A stretch of DNA of 35,036 bases, taken from Galbibacter marinus. GTDB taxonomy: Bacteria; Bacteroidota; Bacteroidia; Flavobacteriales; Flavobacteriaceae. Made by a program: the position numbers and the translations under genes. How positions within the stretch are numbered: position 1 is the first letter of the stretch; every line of letters starts with the position of its first letter. The notes under the pieces were generated by a model, which made no database searches, had not been told where the DNA came from, and saw only the letters and a program-made list of their open reading frames with translations. Where the stretch lies: positions 1 through 35,036 of the forward strand of contig NZ_AMSG01000026.1 in assembly GCF_000300875.1 (NCBI RefSeq), read 5' to 3'. Of the stretch, positions 27,876 through 35,005 are shown in pieces.

Positions 27876-27950
27876 CGGGGTGTAGCGTAGCCCGGTTATC
27901 GCGCCGCGTTTGGGACGCGGAGGTCGCAGGTTCGAATCCTGCCACCCCGA
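27876..27950 (+). tRNA. tRNA-Pro(TGG), integration target of the element
   Basis: A 75 nt tRNA with acceptor CGGGGTG paired with CACCCCG and discriminator A. The anticodon stem is CCGCG/CGCGG with loop TTTGGGA, anticodon TGG at 27911-27913. The T loop is TTCGAAT. CCA is not encoded. The last 12 nt of the gene belong to a 15 bp sequence repeated at 34117-34131, which marks this tRNA as the attachment site of the integrated element. The gene itself stays intact. Confidence 0.97.
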
Positions 27951-27953
27951 CGA
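27939..27953. repeat. attL, 15 bp repeat overlapping the tRNA-Pro 3' end
   Basis: CTGCCACCCCGACGA is identical to 34117-34131. Twelve bases are the T-stem end and acceptor arm of tRNA-Pro, and three lie beyond the gene. This is the usual position for tyrosine-recombinase attachment cores. Confidence 0.85.
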
Positions 27954-27973
27954 ACCTAGTAATAGGTCTAAAC

Positions 27974-28016
27974 AAAACACTGTTAATCGTATGATTTTCA
28001 GTGTTTTTTGTTTTTT
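27974..28016 (+). terminator. Intrinsic terminator of the tRNA operon
   Basis: AAAACACTG (27974-27982) pairs with CAGTGTTTT (27999-28007). An inner AATC/GATT pair closes a GTAT loop, and TTGTTTTTT follows. A diverged copy of the same hairpin follows the right-hand att repeat, so the similarity of the two junctions extends beyond the 15 bp core. Confidence 0.8.
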
Positions 28017-28053
28017 ATTCATTTGTTTGATTTCATTTAAAACCATATAAAAG

Positions 28054-28073
28054 GTGTGCAATTCGGTGTGCAA
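28054..28073. repeat. Left arm-type repeats of the element (GTGTGCAA x2, 12 bp period)
   Basis: GTGTGCAA starts at 28054 and again at 28066, exactly 12 bp apart, about 100 bp inside attL and 94 bp before the integrase start. The same heptamer pair with the same period occurs at the right end (34036-34054). Paired direct repeats at both ends of an element fit arm-type binding sites of the integrase N-terminal domain. Confidence 0.55.
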
Positions 28074-28166
28074 TGATTAATTCTAATTGTATTACCTTTA
28101 GAGGACTTTCGGGTATGATTTGACTTTCGATTTAACAAACTATTGTTTAATTTAAAGTTATTCAAA

Positions 28167-29414
28167 ATGAAAACAAAAAGCACTTTCACTGTAATTTTCT
28201 TCACAAGAAAATCACGGAGCAACCCCAAGCACCTTTCTATCTACGTTCGTATTACGGTAAACAGAAAACGAGCGGAAATCAGTTTAAAAAGAACCATTCT
28301 CTACAAAGATTGGGATAACAACAAAAGCCGTGCTAGGGGAAATTCACAAAAGGCAAGAATGCTAAATACCTACTTGGATAAAGTCTACCAGAGGTTACTG
28401 GAATGCCATAAGGAGTTTTTGGCAGAAGATAAAATATTATCTTCGGATGCTATTAAGTCCCGCTATTTAGGAGAAGACGATAACAGCAAAAGCTTAAGTA
28501 AATTACTCGATTACCATAACAACAATATGGTTCACGTTCTTAAAATGGGAACGATGAAAAACTATTACACTACTGAAAAATATCTCTACAAATTCCTGCT
28601 AAAGAAAAAAAGGGTAAAAGATATTTACCTAAAACAGCTCAACTACGAGTTTGTGACAGATTTTGAGCATTTTCTACGAAATTACAAGGATTCAAGAAAA
28701 AAGCTAATGTTAACCAATAATGGTGTAATGAAGCATTTGGAACGCTTCAAAAAATTGATAAACTTAGCTGTGAAATTAGAATGGATGCAGAATAATCCAT
28801 TCAATCAGTTTCAATTGAAGTACCATAAATATGACAGGGCTTATTTAAGTGAAAGGGAACTCGAACTCTTAGAAGAGACAGAATTTAAAAGTGAACGCTT
28901 ACAAAGAATAAAGGATTGCTTCGTGTTTTCCTGTTATACGGGCTTGTCCTATGTGGATGTGAGGGAACTTACGGTAGATAATATCGTAAAAGGGATCGAT
29001 AATAATTATTGGATATATACTAAAAGGGAAAAAACCGATGAACGAGTGAAAATACCCTTGCTCCCTAAAGCAATGGATATTATAGAAAAATATAAAGTTT
29101 TCCACAAAGAAGATTTTGAAGATGGTCTTTTACCTATCAGTTCCAACCAGAATACCAATAAATATTTGAAGGAGATCACAACATTATGTGGAATCCATAA
29201 AAATGTTACCTTTCACGTTGCTCGACATACTTTTGCCACAACGGTAATGCTTTCAAATGGAGTACCCATTGAAACGGTATCGAAATTATTGGGGCATACC
29301 AAACTTACCACTACACAAATCTATGCCAGAGTGATTGATACTAAGATTTCCTCCGACATTGCAATGCTTCAGGAAAAGTTGAACCCTTCTCCGAGTAAAA
29401 AGAAAATTAATTGA
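28167..29414 (+). CDS. int: Tyrosine recombinase/integrase, IntDOT-like
   Basis: A 415-residue site-specific recombinase, counted from ATG 28167 (MKTKSTFTVIFFTRKSRSN). A TTG eight codons earlier is open, but the ATG fits the family. Domains: an arm-binding domain (about 1-85), a SAM-like core-binding domain (about 95-200) and a catalytic domain (about 215-400). Catalytic residues seen are H350 and R353 (HVARH), H377 (LLGH) and nucleophile Y386 (QIYAR). At the position of the first catalytic arginine there is Ser261 (CYTGLSYVDVREL), as reported for IntDOT of the Bacteroides element CTnDOT. It sits next to attL and reads into the element, and should catalyse integration and excision at tRNA-Pro. 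Confidence 0.93.
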   Translation: MKTKSTFTVIFFTRKSRSNPKHLSIYVRITVNRKRAEISLKRTILYKDWDNNKSRARGNSQKARMLNTYLDKVYQRLLECHKEFLAEDKILSSDAIKSRYLGEDDNSKSLSKLLDYHNNNMVHVLKMGTMKNYYTTEKYLYKFLLKKKRVKDIYLKQLNYEFVTDFEHFLRNYKDSRKKLMLTNNGVMKHLERFKKLINLAVKLEWMQNNPFNQFQLKYHKYDRAYLSERELELLEETEFKSERLQRIKDCFVFSCYTGLSYVDVRELTVDNIVKGIDNNYWIYTKREKTDERVKIPLLPKAMDIIEKYKVFHKEDFEDGLLPISSNQNTNKYLKEITTLCGIHKNVTFHVARHTFATTVMLSNGVPIETVSKLLGHTKLTTTQIYARVIDTKISSDIAMLQEKLNPSPSKKKIN

Positions 29415-30468
29415 AGAAAAATTGTTTTCTAAGTAGTATGAATACGGAAATGTCCTTATCCCATTTCCCTACATTGCGTAAAAACTTCATTCCGGGAAAG
29501 CGGTTCGTCCAAAACAAATCTTGGACACAAGCCAAAAAATGAACGGTGCTTTTATGGTTATATTTCTGAGAAAGAACATTTTCGGTTAAGACTAATCTAA
29601 AGCTGCTTTAAAATATTTTTTGGCTTACGTCCGCTTGAGTTCGTAATCATTTGAGAATTTGGGAAATAATTTTCGTGCTGTATTTCAATGTTAGCCCTCC
29701 AACTTCCCGCCTACCATTACTTTTTGATGGAAAAATTACGGGATTTAAAATTGGACGGCTGCATAACCGGTCGGCTGCACTTTCCCTTTTATAAGCCTTT
29801 CCCAATTTCAAACCCCGTGCAAAAAGACCATCAAAAGGTAACGGATGGCGCTATGGGAAGTAAATGGAATTGAAAAGAACATCCATTTTCAATCTGCACT
29901 TTTCTTAGTACTCCTTTACCAAACAAAAGGAAAACCTTCAAGATATAATAAGTATATGGTTTTTATAAGAGGACGTTTTAATGAAAATTTTCAAGGTTCA
30001 TTCACGTTAAAAAAGCTACCATTTTAAGTAGAGGAGCGGATAAAAATGAGTAGCAAGAGGGTAACACGCAGAGCGGTGTTACATTATTTTAATTCATTCA
30101 TATACAAGTATTTACTTAAATTTCAAAAATCCTTTTTCACGGAAATTTACAGCAAAACCTCTGGGAAGCCCCGAAAACAGGCATTTTTTTACAGCAAAAA
30201 TCACGGAATAACCATTGCGGGACGCTCAATCGGCGCTTTGCCTATCATTTTAAAAAGCCGAAGATTGCCTTTGCGCTCAAAAACCCACCGCCTAAATCTT
30301 CATCTTTTTAAAACGTTGACTTATCCAAGATAAGCTGTATTTATATATAATCTATTGAAAATCAAACATAAAAGTATATCTTGTCCACCTATTCAAGAAA
30401 ATAAAAGTTGTTGTTAAAAAAAACAAAAAATAGATGTTTTTCAACGCTTGAAGATATATATTTAGAAA
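29415..30468. other. 1 kb of element DNA without a supported gene
   Basis: Between the integrase and the Fur-family gene I find no convincing coding sequence. The open frames here (60-95 codons, e.g. 29688-29873, 29845-30027, 30046-30333) have odd compositions and match nothing I know. The stretch is less AT-rich than the intergenic DNA around it and contains an inverted-repeat site (30061-30082) inside a 31 bp sequence repeated at the window end. It also has small internal echoes such as TTTACAGCAAAA near 30150 and 30190. It looks like a cis-acting region or decayed genes. Confidence 0.5.
30042..30082. other. Inverted-repeat site, possibly oriT-like
   Basis: GTAACAC (30061-30067), an 8 nt GCAGAGCG spacer, and GTGTTAC (30076-30082) form a perfect 7 bp inverted repeat. 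It is preceded by GAGTAGCAAGAGG. The first 31 bp (30042-30072) recur exactly at 35006-35036 in neighbouring element DNA, in the same orientation. A short hairpin beside a conserved flank in a non-coding part of an integrative element is the layout of a transfer origin. No relaxase gene is here to support it, so the role is an inference. A recombination or regulatory site is also possible. Confidence 0.35.
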
Positions 30469-30879
30469 ATGCATACCGAAGAAGAAATCCTAAAAATAAA
30501 AAAAGTAAAAAATACCGCAGTTAGAACTGTGGTTTTGCGCCATCTTTTAAGCCAAGAAAAAGCCCAATCCTTAAAGGATATTGAAAACGCATTAACATAC
30601 ACAGACAGAAGTTCTATTTTTAGAACCTTGAAAACATTTGAGGAAAACAAAGTCATCCATAGTATCGAAGACGGTTCTGGAATGACCAAATATGCGGTCT
30701 GTGCCGAAGGCTGCAATTGCGACCCAAAGGATTTGCACTATCATTTTTATTGTATGAATTGCAATAAAACATTTTGTCTTTTTGATGTTCCTATTCCCAA
30801 TATTCAACTTCCCGAAAACTTCAAGTTACAACAGGCAAATATGGTCGTAAAGGGCTTGTGCGACAACTGCAACAAATAA
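30469..30879 (+). CDS. Fur-family metal-responsive regulator
   Basis: A 136-residue Fur-superfamily protein. A winged helix (about 1-78) has the recognition region TDRSSIFRTLKTFEENKVIH. The dimerisation domain holds the metal residues H90 and H92, the structural zinc pairs C95/C98 (HFYCMNC) and C131/C134 (GLCDNCNK). Members sense Fe, Zn, Mn or peroxide. The sequence resembles the Zur/Fur side, but the metal cannot be fixed by eye. The TonB-receptor gene starts 66 bp downstream, and an inverted repeat overlapping this gene's stop could be its operator there. Regulator, importer and transporter together look like one metal-controlled cassette. Confidence 0.88.
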   Translation: MHTEEEILKIKKVKNTAVRTVVLRHLLSQEKAQSLKDIENALTYTDRSSIFRTLKTFEENKVIHSIEDGSGMTKYAVCAEGCNCDPKDLHYHFYCMNCNKTFCLFDVPIPNIQLPENFKLQQANMVVKGLCDNCNK

Positions 30880-30898
30880 TCGTTGCAATCGAGTTGCA
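30868..30898. promoter_or_regulatory. Candidate Fur-family operator upstream of the TonB receptor
   Basis: TGCAAC (30868-30873), 8 bp, then GTTGCA (30882-30887) form a perfect inverted repeat. A further GTTGCA follows at 30893-30898, 11 bp (one turn) on. It overlaps the end of the regulator gene and lies 13 bp before TACATTTG (30911-30918), an exact -7 element. The position is right for metal-dependent repression of the receptor gene. No TTG stands at standard spacing, so the promoter call is partial. Confidence 0.4.
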
Positions 30899-30945
30899 CT
30901 AAAAGCCGAATACATTTGCATGTTCTTATAAACCAGAATAAGCAG

Positions 30946-33129
30946 ATGAAAAAAGCGTATTTAACTACATTTTTTTTAATAGTATCAATTATATCAATCG
31001 CGCAAACAAGCGATATTTCCATCACTGTGAGCGATGCGGAATCAAACGAGCCTGTATTGGGGGCAACCGTCTATATTGAACAATTAGAGAAAGGAGCAGT
31101 AACCAATCTTGATGGAATTGCAACGTTTACAGCAATCCCGTACGGCAACCATATAATTAAAATTTCTTATATAGGTTTTGAAACCATCGAAACCACTATT
31201 GAAGTTGGTGCAAAAAAGGAATTCTCTTTTAAACTCGAATCTGGAGGAAATGAACTTGATGAAGTTGTTGTTCAATCCACAAGAAGTACAAGAACCGTAA
31301 AAAAAATCCCTACGAGAATAGAATTTATCGGCGCAGAGGAATTAGGAGAAAAAGCGGTTATGAATCCTACAAACATTTCAATGGTACTTCGTGAAAGCAC
31401 GGGAATACAAATGCAACAGACCTCATTAAGTAGTGGGAATACCAATATTAGAATTCAAGGACTTGACGGTCGGTATACCCAACTTTTAAGAGACGGATTT
31501 CCTTTGTACGGTGGTTTTTCGAGCGGTTTAAGTATTTTGCAAATTCCACCTTTAGACCTACAACAATTTGAGATAATAAAAGGAAGCTCATCAACCCTTT
31601 ATGGTGGTGGAGCGATTGCAGGTTTGATAAATATGGTATCTAAAACACCTGAAGAAGAACCGTCTTTGGATATTATGCTAACCCAAACACAAGCGTTGGG
31701 TAGTACGGCAAATATTTTTTATAGCAAGCGGAACGAAAAGTTTGGGGTTTCGTTATACGGTTCTGGTCATTACCAAAAGGCGTATGACCCAGAAGATGAC
31801 GGTTTCAGCAATATGCCAAAAACAACTTCATTGTCTTTCAACCCAAAATTCTTTTATTATCCTTCAGAAAAAACAACGTTTTGGATAGGTGTCAACGGAA
31901 CTTATGATGACCGAATTGGTGGAGACGTCACAAAAATTGAAAGAGGCGAAAATGGAATTCACCAATATACCGAAGAAAACCTATCGAAAAGATTGAGCAG
32001 TCAAGTGCTTTATGAAACCCAATTAAGTTCTAATAGTTCTTTAAACATCAAAAATAGTGTCTCTTTTTTCGACAGAAAACTATCAATTCCCGATTTTAAT
32101 TTTGACGGAAAACAAACCAATACTTTTACGGAAATCAACTACCATAGAACATCCAAAAAAACAGATTGGATAATTGGAGCAAATTTATATTCATCCAATT
32201 TTGATGAAAACGATAATGCTCCTTTACAACGTGACCAAAAAGACCTTACGTATGGTGCGTTTATAAACAATATTCATGATTTTTCAGATAATTGGATTCT
32301 GGAAACAGGATTAAGGGCAGATTACAATACCGATTTTGGATTCTTTCCACTTCCGAGAATATCATTGCTCTACAAGGACAACAATGGGTTTTCGAGTAGA
32401 ATTGGTGGTGGATTAGGTTATAAAATTCCAGATGTTTTTACCGAAGAGGCAGAAAACATCAACTTTGAGAATGTACTTGCCATAGATAAATCTTCACTTA
32501 AAGCCGAACGTTCCTATGGTGTTAATTTTGATGTGAACTATCAAACGAGATTGTTTAATGCAGTAGGTTTTTCTATCAATCAACTTTTCTATGTTTCAGC
32601 AATTGACAACGGACTTCTACTGAATTCAACCGATAATGGATTTTTTGAATTTGAAAATGCAGCCGATGAAATTTTGAGCAAAGGAGCTGAAACCAACATT
32701 AAATTTACTTACAAAGATTTTAGATGGTTCTTAAATTATGCACTGATTAACACGAAGTTGAACTATTTGGCTGGCAATCCACAAAAACCACTTACAGCAA
32801 AACATAATGCAGGTAGTGTATTGATGTACGAATCTGAAAAATGGCGCATAGGCTACGAAACCTTTTACACAGGAAAACAATTTTTATCCAACGGAACAGA
32901 AACAACAGATTTTGTGACTATGGGCTTTGTGGCAATGTGTAACTTCAAATGGGGAACAACATTTGTAAATTTTGAAAATTTTACGAACAGAAGACAAAGC
33001 AAATTTTCACCTTTGGTTTCACCACCACACGATAATCCAGCATTCCCCGAGATATATGCACCAACTGATGGATTTATATTTAGTGTTGGAGTTATCATAA
33101 AACCGTTTGGAAATGAAGATGACGACTAA
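30946..33129 (+). CDS. TonB-dependent outer-membrane receptor (metal or metal-chelate uptake)
   Basis: A 727-residue receptor, starting at ATG 30946 because this gives a clean signal peptide (MKKAYLTTFFLIVSIISIAQ). An earlier open start adds 21 residues without signal character. Next come a carboxypeptidase-D regulatory-like domain (about 22-95, SNEPVLGATVYIEQLEKG), a plug (about 105-235, with RIQGLDGRYTQLLRDGFPLYG and IIKGSSSTLYGGGAIAGLIN) and a beta-barrel to the C-terminus. Receptors of this fold import siderophores, metal chelates or cobalamin with TonB energy. The substrate is not readable, but a Fur-family regulator upstream and a metal transporter downstream point to a metal. The downstream gene follows after 1 bp or overlaps. 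Confidence 0.9.
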   Translation: MKKAYLTTFFLIVSIISIAQTSDISITVSDAESNEPVLGATVYIEQLEKGAVTNLDGIATFTAIPYGNHIIKISYIGFETIETTIEVGAKKEFSFKLESGGNELDEVVVQSTRSTRTVKKIPTRIEFIGAEELGEKAVMNPTNISMVLRESTGIQMQQTSLSSGNTNIRIQGLDGRYTQLLRDGFPLYGGFSSGLSILQIPPLDLQQFEIIKGSSSTLYGGGAIAGLINMVSKTPEEEPSLDIMLTQTQALGSTANIFYSKRNEKFGVSLYGSGHYQKAYDPEDDGFSNMPKTTSLSFNPKFFYYPSEKTTFWIGVNGTYDDRIGGDVTKIERGENGIHQYTEENLSKRLSSQVLYETQLSSNSSLNIKNSVSFFDRKLSIPDFNFDGKQTNTFTEINYHRTSKKTDWIIGANLYSSNFDENDNAPLQRDQKDLTYGAFINNIHDFSDNWILETGLRADYNTDFGFFPLPRISLLYKDNNGFSSRIGGGLGYKIPDVFTEEAENINFENVLAIDKSSLKAERSYGVNFDVNYQTRLFNAVGFSINQLFYVSAIDNGLLLNSTDNGFFEFENAADEILSKGAETNIKFTYKDFRWFLNYALINTKLNYLAGNPQKPLTAKHNAGSVLMYESEKWRIGYETFYTGKQFLSNGTETTDFVTMGFVAMCNFKWGTTFVNFENFTNRRQSKFSPLVSPPHDNPAFPEIYAPTDGFIFSVGVIIKPFGNEDDD

Positions 33130-33130
33130 A

Positions 33131-33925
33131 ATGAATAAGACAATTTTTGAAATAACAAAAATGGATTGTCCTTCGGAGGAAAATCTAATCAGAATGAAAT
33201 TAGATGGGATTTCAGAAATTAAAAATCTTGATTTTGACATTCCAAAACGAAAATTGACCGTTTTTCACAGTGGAAAAATTGACCAAATCGAAAAATCAAT
33301 TATTGAACTGAATTTAGGCGGAAAGAAAATTTCAACAGAACAAACTGAACAAACCGATTTTAAAGAAACCACAAGCCAGAGAAAGTTACTTTGGACTGTA
33401 CTCGGAATTAATTTTGTCTTTTTCATTATCGAAATGACAACAGGGCTTATTTCAAAATCAATGGGACTTGTTTCAGATAGTTTGGATATGCTTGCCGACA
33501 GTTTTGTATATGGAATTAGTTTGTTTGCTGTTGGTGGAACGCTGATAAGAAAAAAACGGATTGCAAAAATAGCGGGGTATTTTCAAATCACACTGGCTGT
33601 TATTGGCTTTGTGGAAGTGTTAAGGAGATTCTTTGGGGCAGAAAAACTACCTGACTTTTCGACAATGATAATCGTTTCGGTTTTAGCACTTATCGCAAAT
33701 GGAATTTGCCTCTACATTTTAGAAAAGTCAAAGAGCAAAGAAGAGGTACACATGAAAGCAAGTATGATTTTCACCTCAAACGATGTTATTATCAACTTGG
33801 GAGTGATAATCGCGGGACTTTTGGTAAATTGGTTGAACTCTTCAAAACCTGATTTGATTATTGGAACAATCGTTTTTGTATTGGTTATCCAAGGAGCATT
33901 TAGAATTTTGAAATTGAGCAAGTAA
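33131..33925 (+). CDS. HMA-domain plus CDF-type cation transporter
   Basis: A 264-residue membrane protein counted from ATG 33131. Upstream ATGs at 33113 and 33119 overlap the receptor gene and are also possible. The N-terminus (1-70) is a heavy-metal-associated-like fold with a single Cys (MDCPSEE) instead of the usual CxxC. A CDF-like membrane domain follows, with helices at about 88-108, 113-136, 148-164, 178-198, 212-234 and 240-258. In helix 2 the metal site reads SDSLDMLADS (D119/D123) rather than HxxxD. In helix 5 it reads TSNDVIIN (D218, no His four residues earlier). The selectivity therefore differs from classic Zn CDFs. It is translationally close to the receptor. Cytoplasmic metal export or delivery is inferred. 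Confidence 0.82.
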   Translation: MNKTIFEITKMDCPSEENLIRMKLDGISEIKNLDFDIPKRKLTVFHSGKIDQIEKSIIELNLGGKKISTEQTEQTDFKETTSQRKLLWTVLGINFVFFIIEMTTGLISKSMGLVSDSLDMLADSFVYGISLFAVGGTLIRKKRIAKIAGYFQITLAVIGFVEVLRRFFGAEKLPDFSTMIIVSVLALIANGICLYILEKSKSKEEVHMKASMIFTSNDVIINLGVIIAGLLVNWLNSSKPDLIIGTIVFVLVIQGAFRILKLSK

Positions 33926-34035
33926 ACAGAATTGTTAATCTGTAAGTAGTTTTAATAACTTGTTTAATAAAATTTGTATCTTTAAGATATCAAAGAAGAC
34001 CAAATTATATCTTCAAAGTTCTTTATATAGTTTTA

Positions 34036-34054
34036 GTGTGCAAATAGGTGTGCA
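34036..34054. repeat. Right arm-type repeats (GTGTGCA x2, 12 bp period)
   Basis: GTGTGCA starts at 34036 and 34048. It has the same heptamer, orientation and 12 bp period as the left pair at 28054, and lies 62 bp inside the right att core. The match between the two ends supports one integrase acting on both. Confidence 0.55.
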
Positions 34055-34116
34055 TGAAAACATGAATATTACGAAATAGCAGTGGTAATAAGGGGTAAGG
34101 TAGTTTTAAATTAAGT

Positions 34117-34131
34117 CTGCCACCCCGACGA
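34117..34131. repeat. attR of the first element and attL of the second
   Basis: An exact copy of the 15 bp tRNA-Pro core. Only the acceptor end of the tRNA is present (no T loop), so it is not a second tRNA gene. The sequence beyond it resembles the left end of the first element. Confidence 0.82.
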
Positions 34132-34151
34132 TCCTTCTTTAAAAGGATATA

Positions 34152-34190
34152 AAAACACTGTTAATCTATTGATTTTCAGTGTTTTTTTTA
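34152..34190 (+). terminator. Second copy of the tRNA-type terminator
   Basis: AAAACACTG (34152-34160) pairs with CAGTGTTTT (34177-34185), followed by more T residues. The loop differs from the copy at 27974 by a few bases. Confidence 0.7.
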
Positions 34191-34227
34191 CGATATCATT
34201 TGATATGGTTTGATATCACCCTATCCA

Positions 34228-34245
34228 GTGAATGATTCGGTGAAT
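34228..34245. repeat. Arm-type repeats of the second element (GTGAAT x2, 12 bp period)
   Basis: GTGAAT starts at 34228 and 34240. The position relative to att and the 12 bp period match the first element's GTGTGCAA pair, and the linker also ends in TTCG, but the repeat unit differs. This suggests a related integrase with altered arm specificity. Confidence 0.45.
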
Positions 34246-34288
34246 ACTTTCTTTCCAGCATTTCACTATCTTAGAATGATCATTAGAT

Positions 34289-34342
34289 TGATTTGACTTT
34301 CGTCTTTAACACTTATTGTTTAACTTAAAGACATTCGAAATG
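34289..34342 (+). pseudogene. Leader and start codon of a lost integrase gene
   Basis: These 54 bp align without gaps to 28116-28169, the first element's integrase leader and ATG, with about 43 identities. The first 14 bases (TGATTTGACTTTCG) and the part around TTTAA-TTAAAG are identical. After the ATG the similarity stops at once: the next bases encode the end of the DUF2306-like frame on the other strand. Confidence 0.65.
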
Positions 34343-34759
34343 CCTGATTTTACCGCCTTTTATACTTTTATACCCCAGGTAAGTTGAAATTATCCAAATA
34401 AGGGCAAGTGAACTAAAGCCAATTGTACTTGTGATTCCCCCTGTTGAAAAAAAAGCTATATAAAGTCCGCAAATCCCACTTATCAAGACAGAAACAACAT
34501 ATGTTTTCCCTATCCCCCGATGCAATTTGATATTGTTACTTCTCAATTTTTTACTGAATTGTAGCCATCCGATCAACAAAGCAAGACCACCAAGAAAAAT
34601 ATGCACGTAAAACATAATATTCCATAAATTATTTTTCAAGAGATCTACCGTCTTTGTTCCTAATAATCCAAATTCCCGATCAATTATCAAGTATAAAATA
34701 GGATATAAGCCAATAATAATGGATAGCAGGCTAAGTATAACCCAAGAAGCTTTTTTCAT
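34325..34759 (-). pseudogene. 3'-truncated DUF2306-like membrane protein gene
   Basis: A 144-residue frame with four hydrophobic helices (about 5-25, 50-65, 88-105, 112-130). The segment WLQFSKKLRSNNIKLHRGIGKTYV resembles the conserved middle of DUF2306 proteins, which are integral membrane proteins of unknown function, usually around 200 residues or more. The frame ends GGKIRHFECL, and its last codons are the reverse complement of the lost integrase leader, so the true C-terminus has been cut off at about 34342. The usual His/Arg-rich C-terminal helices are missing. It is probably non-functional. Confidence 0.6.
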
Positions 34760-35005
34760 TTCAATTTAAATTACTTGAAAAATATATAGTTACAGCTTTT
34801 TATCCTAAACATCCAATATTCAGATATATCAGAACTCTACTACAGTGAATATACATTACTAATCTAAGTTTTTTTGCTTTAAAGAAAATTCAATTTTTAA
34901 AGGACACGTAATTTCACGTTACTTCAAATATGAGTAACTTTCAGTATCTTTAAGTTAGTTGTTTTTAAACTTATAAAAAAGTACGAAATTTTCACCTTTT
35001 AAGGG

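Larger units (their letters stand above)
27939..34131. mobile_element. 6.2 kb integrative element at tRNA-Pro with a metal-type cassette
   Basis: The element is bounded by exact 15 bp repeats (CTGCCACCCCGACGA), the left one overlapping the 3' end of tRNA-Pro. The first gene inside is a tyrosine recombinase reading away from the tRNA. Cargo in order: about 1 kb of non-coding DNA with an oriT-like inverted repeat, a Fur-family regulator, a TonB-dependent receptor and an HMA-CDF transporter. Matching 12-bp-period repeats lie about 100 bp inside the left end and 60 bp inside the right end. No relaxase, coupling protein or replication gene is present, so any transfer would need help from another element. 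The att repeats and integrase make integration clear. Present mobility is an inference. Confidence 0.82.

Noticed and set aside
27797-27994. Open frame running through tRNA-Ser and tRNA-Pro
   Set aside because: It is read straight through two clear tRNA genes and has no protein-like features.
29688-30027. Two overlapping 60-codon frames downstream of the integrase
   Set aside because: Too short, no recognisable motif, no ribosome-binding context, and they overlap each other in different frames.
30046-30333. 95-codon frame starting inside the 31 bp repeat (MSSKRVTRRAVLHYF...)
   Set aside because: The repeat is conserved at every base and forms an inverted repeat, which suggests constraint on DNA rather than protein. 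The rest of the frame resembles no protein I know and has an odd, basic composition.
34117-34131. Second tRNA-Pro gene at the right att site
   Set aside because: Only the last 12 tRNA bases are present. There is no T loop, anticodon arm or D arm.
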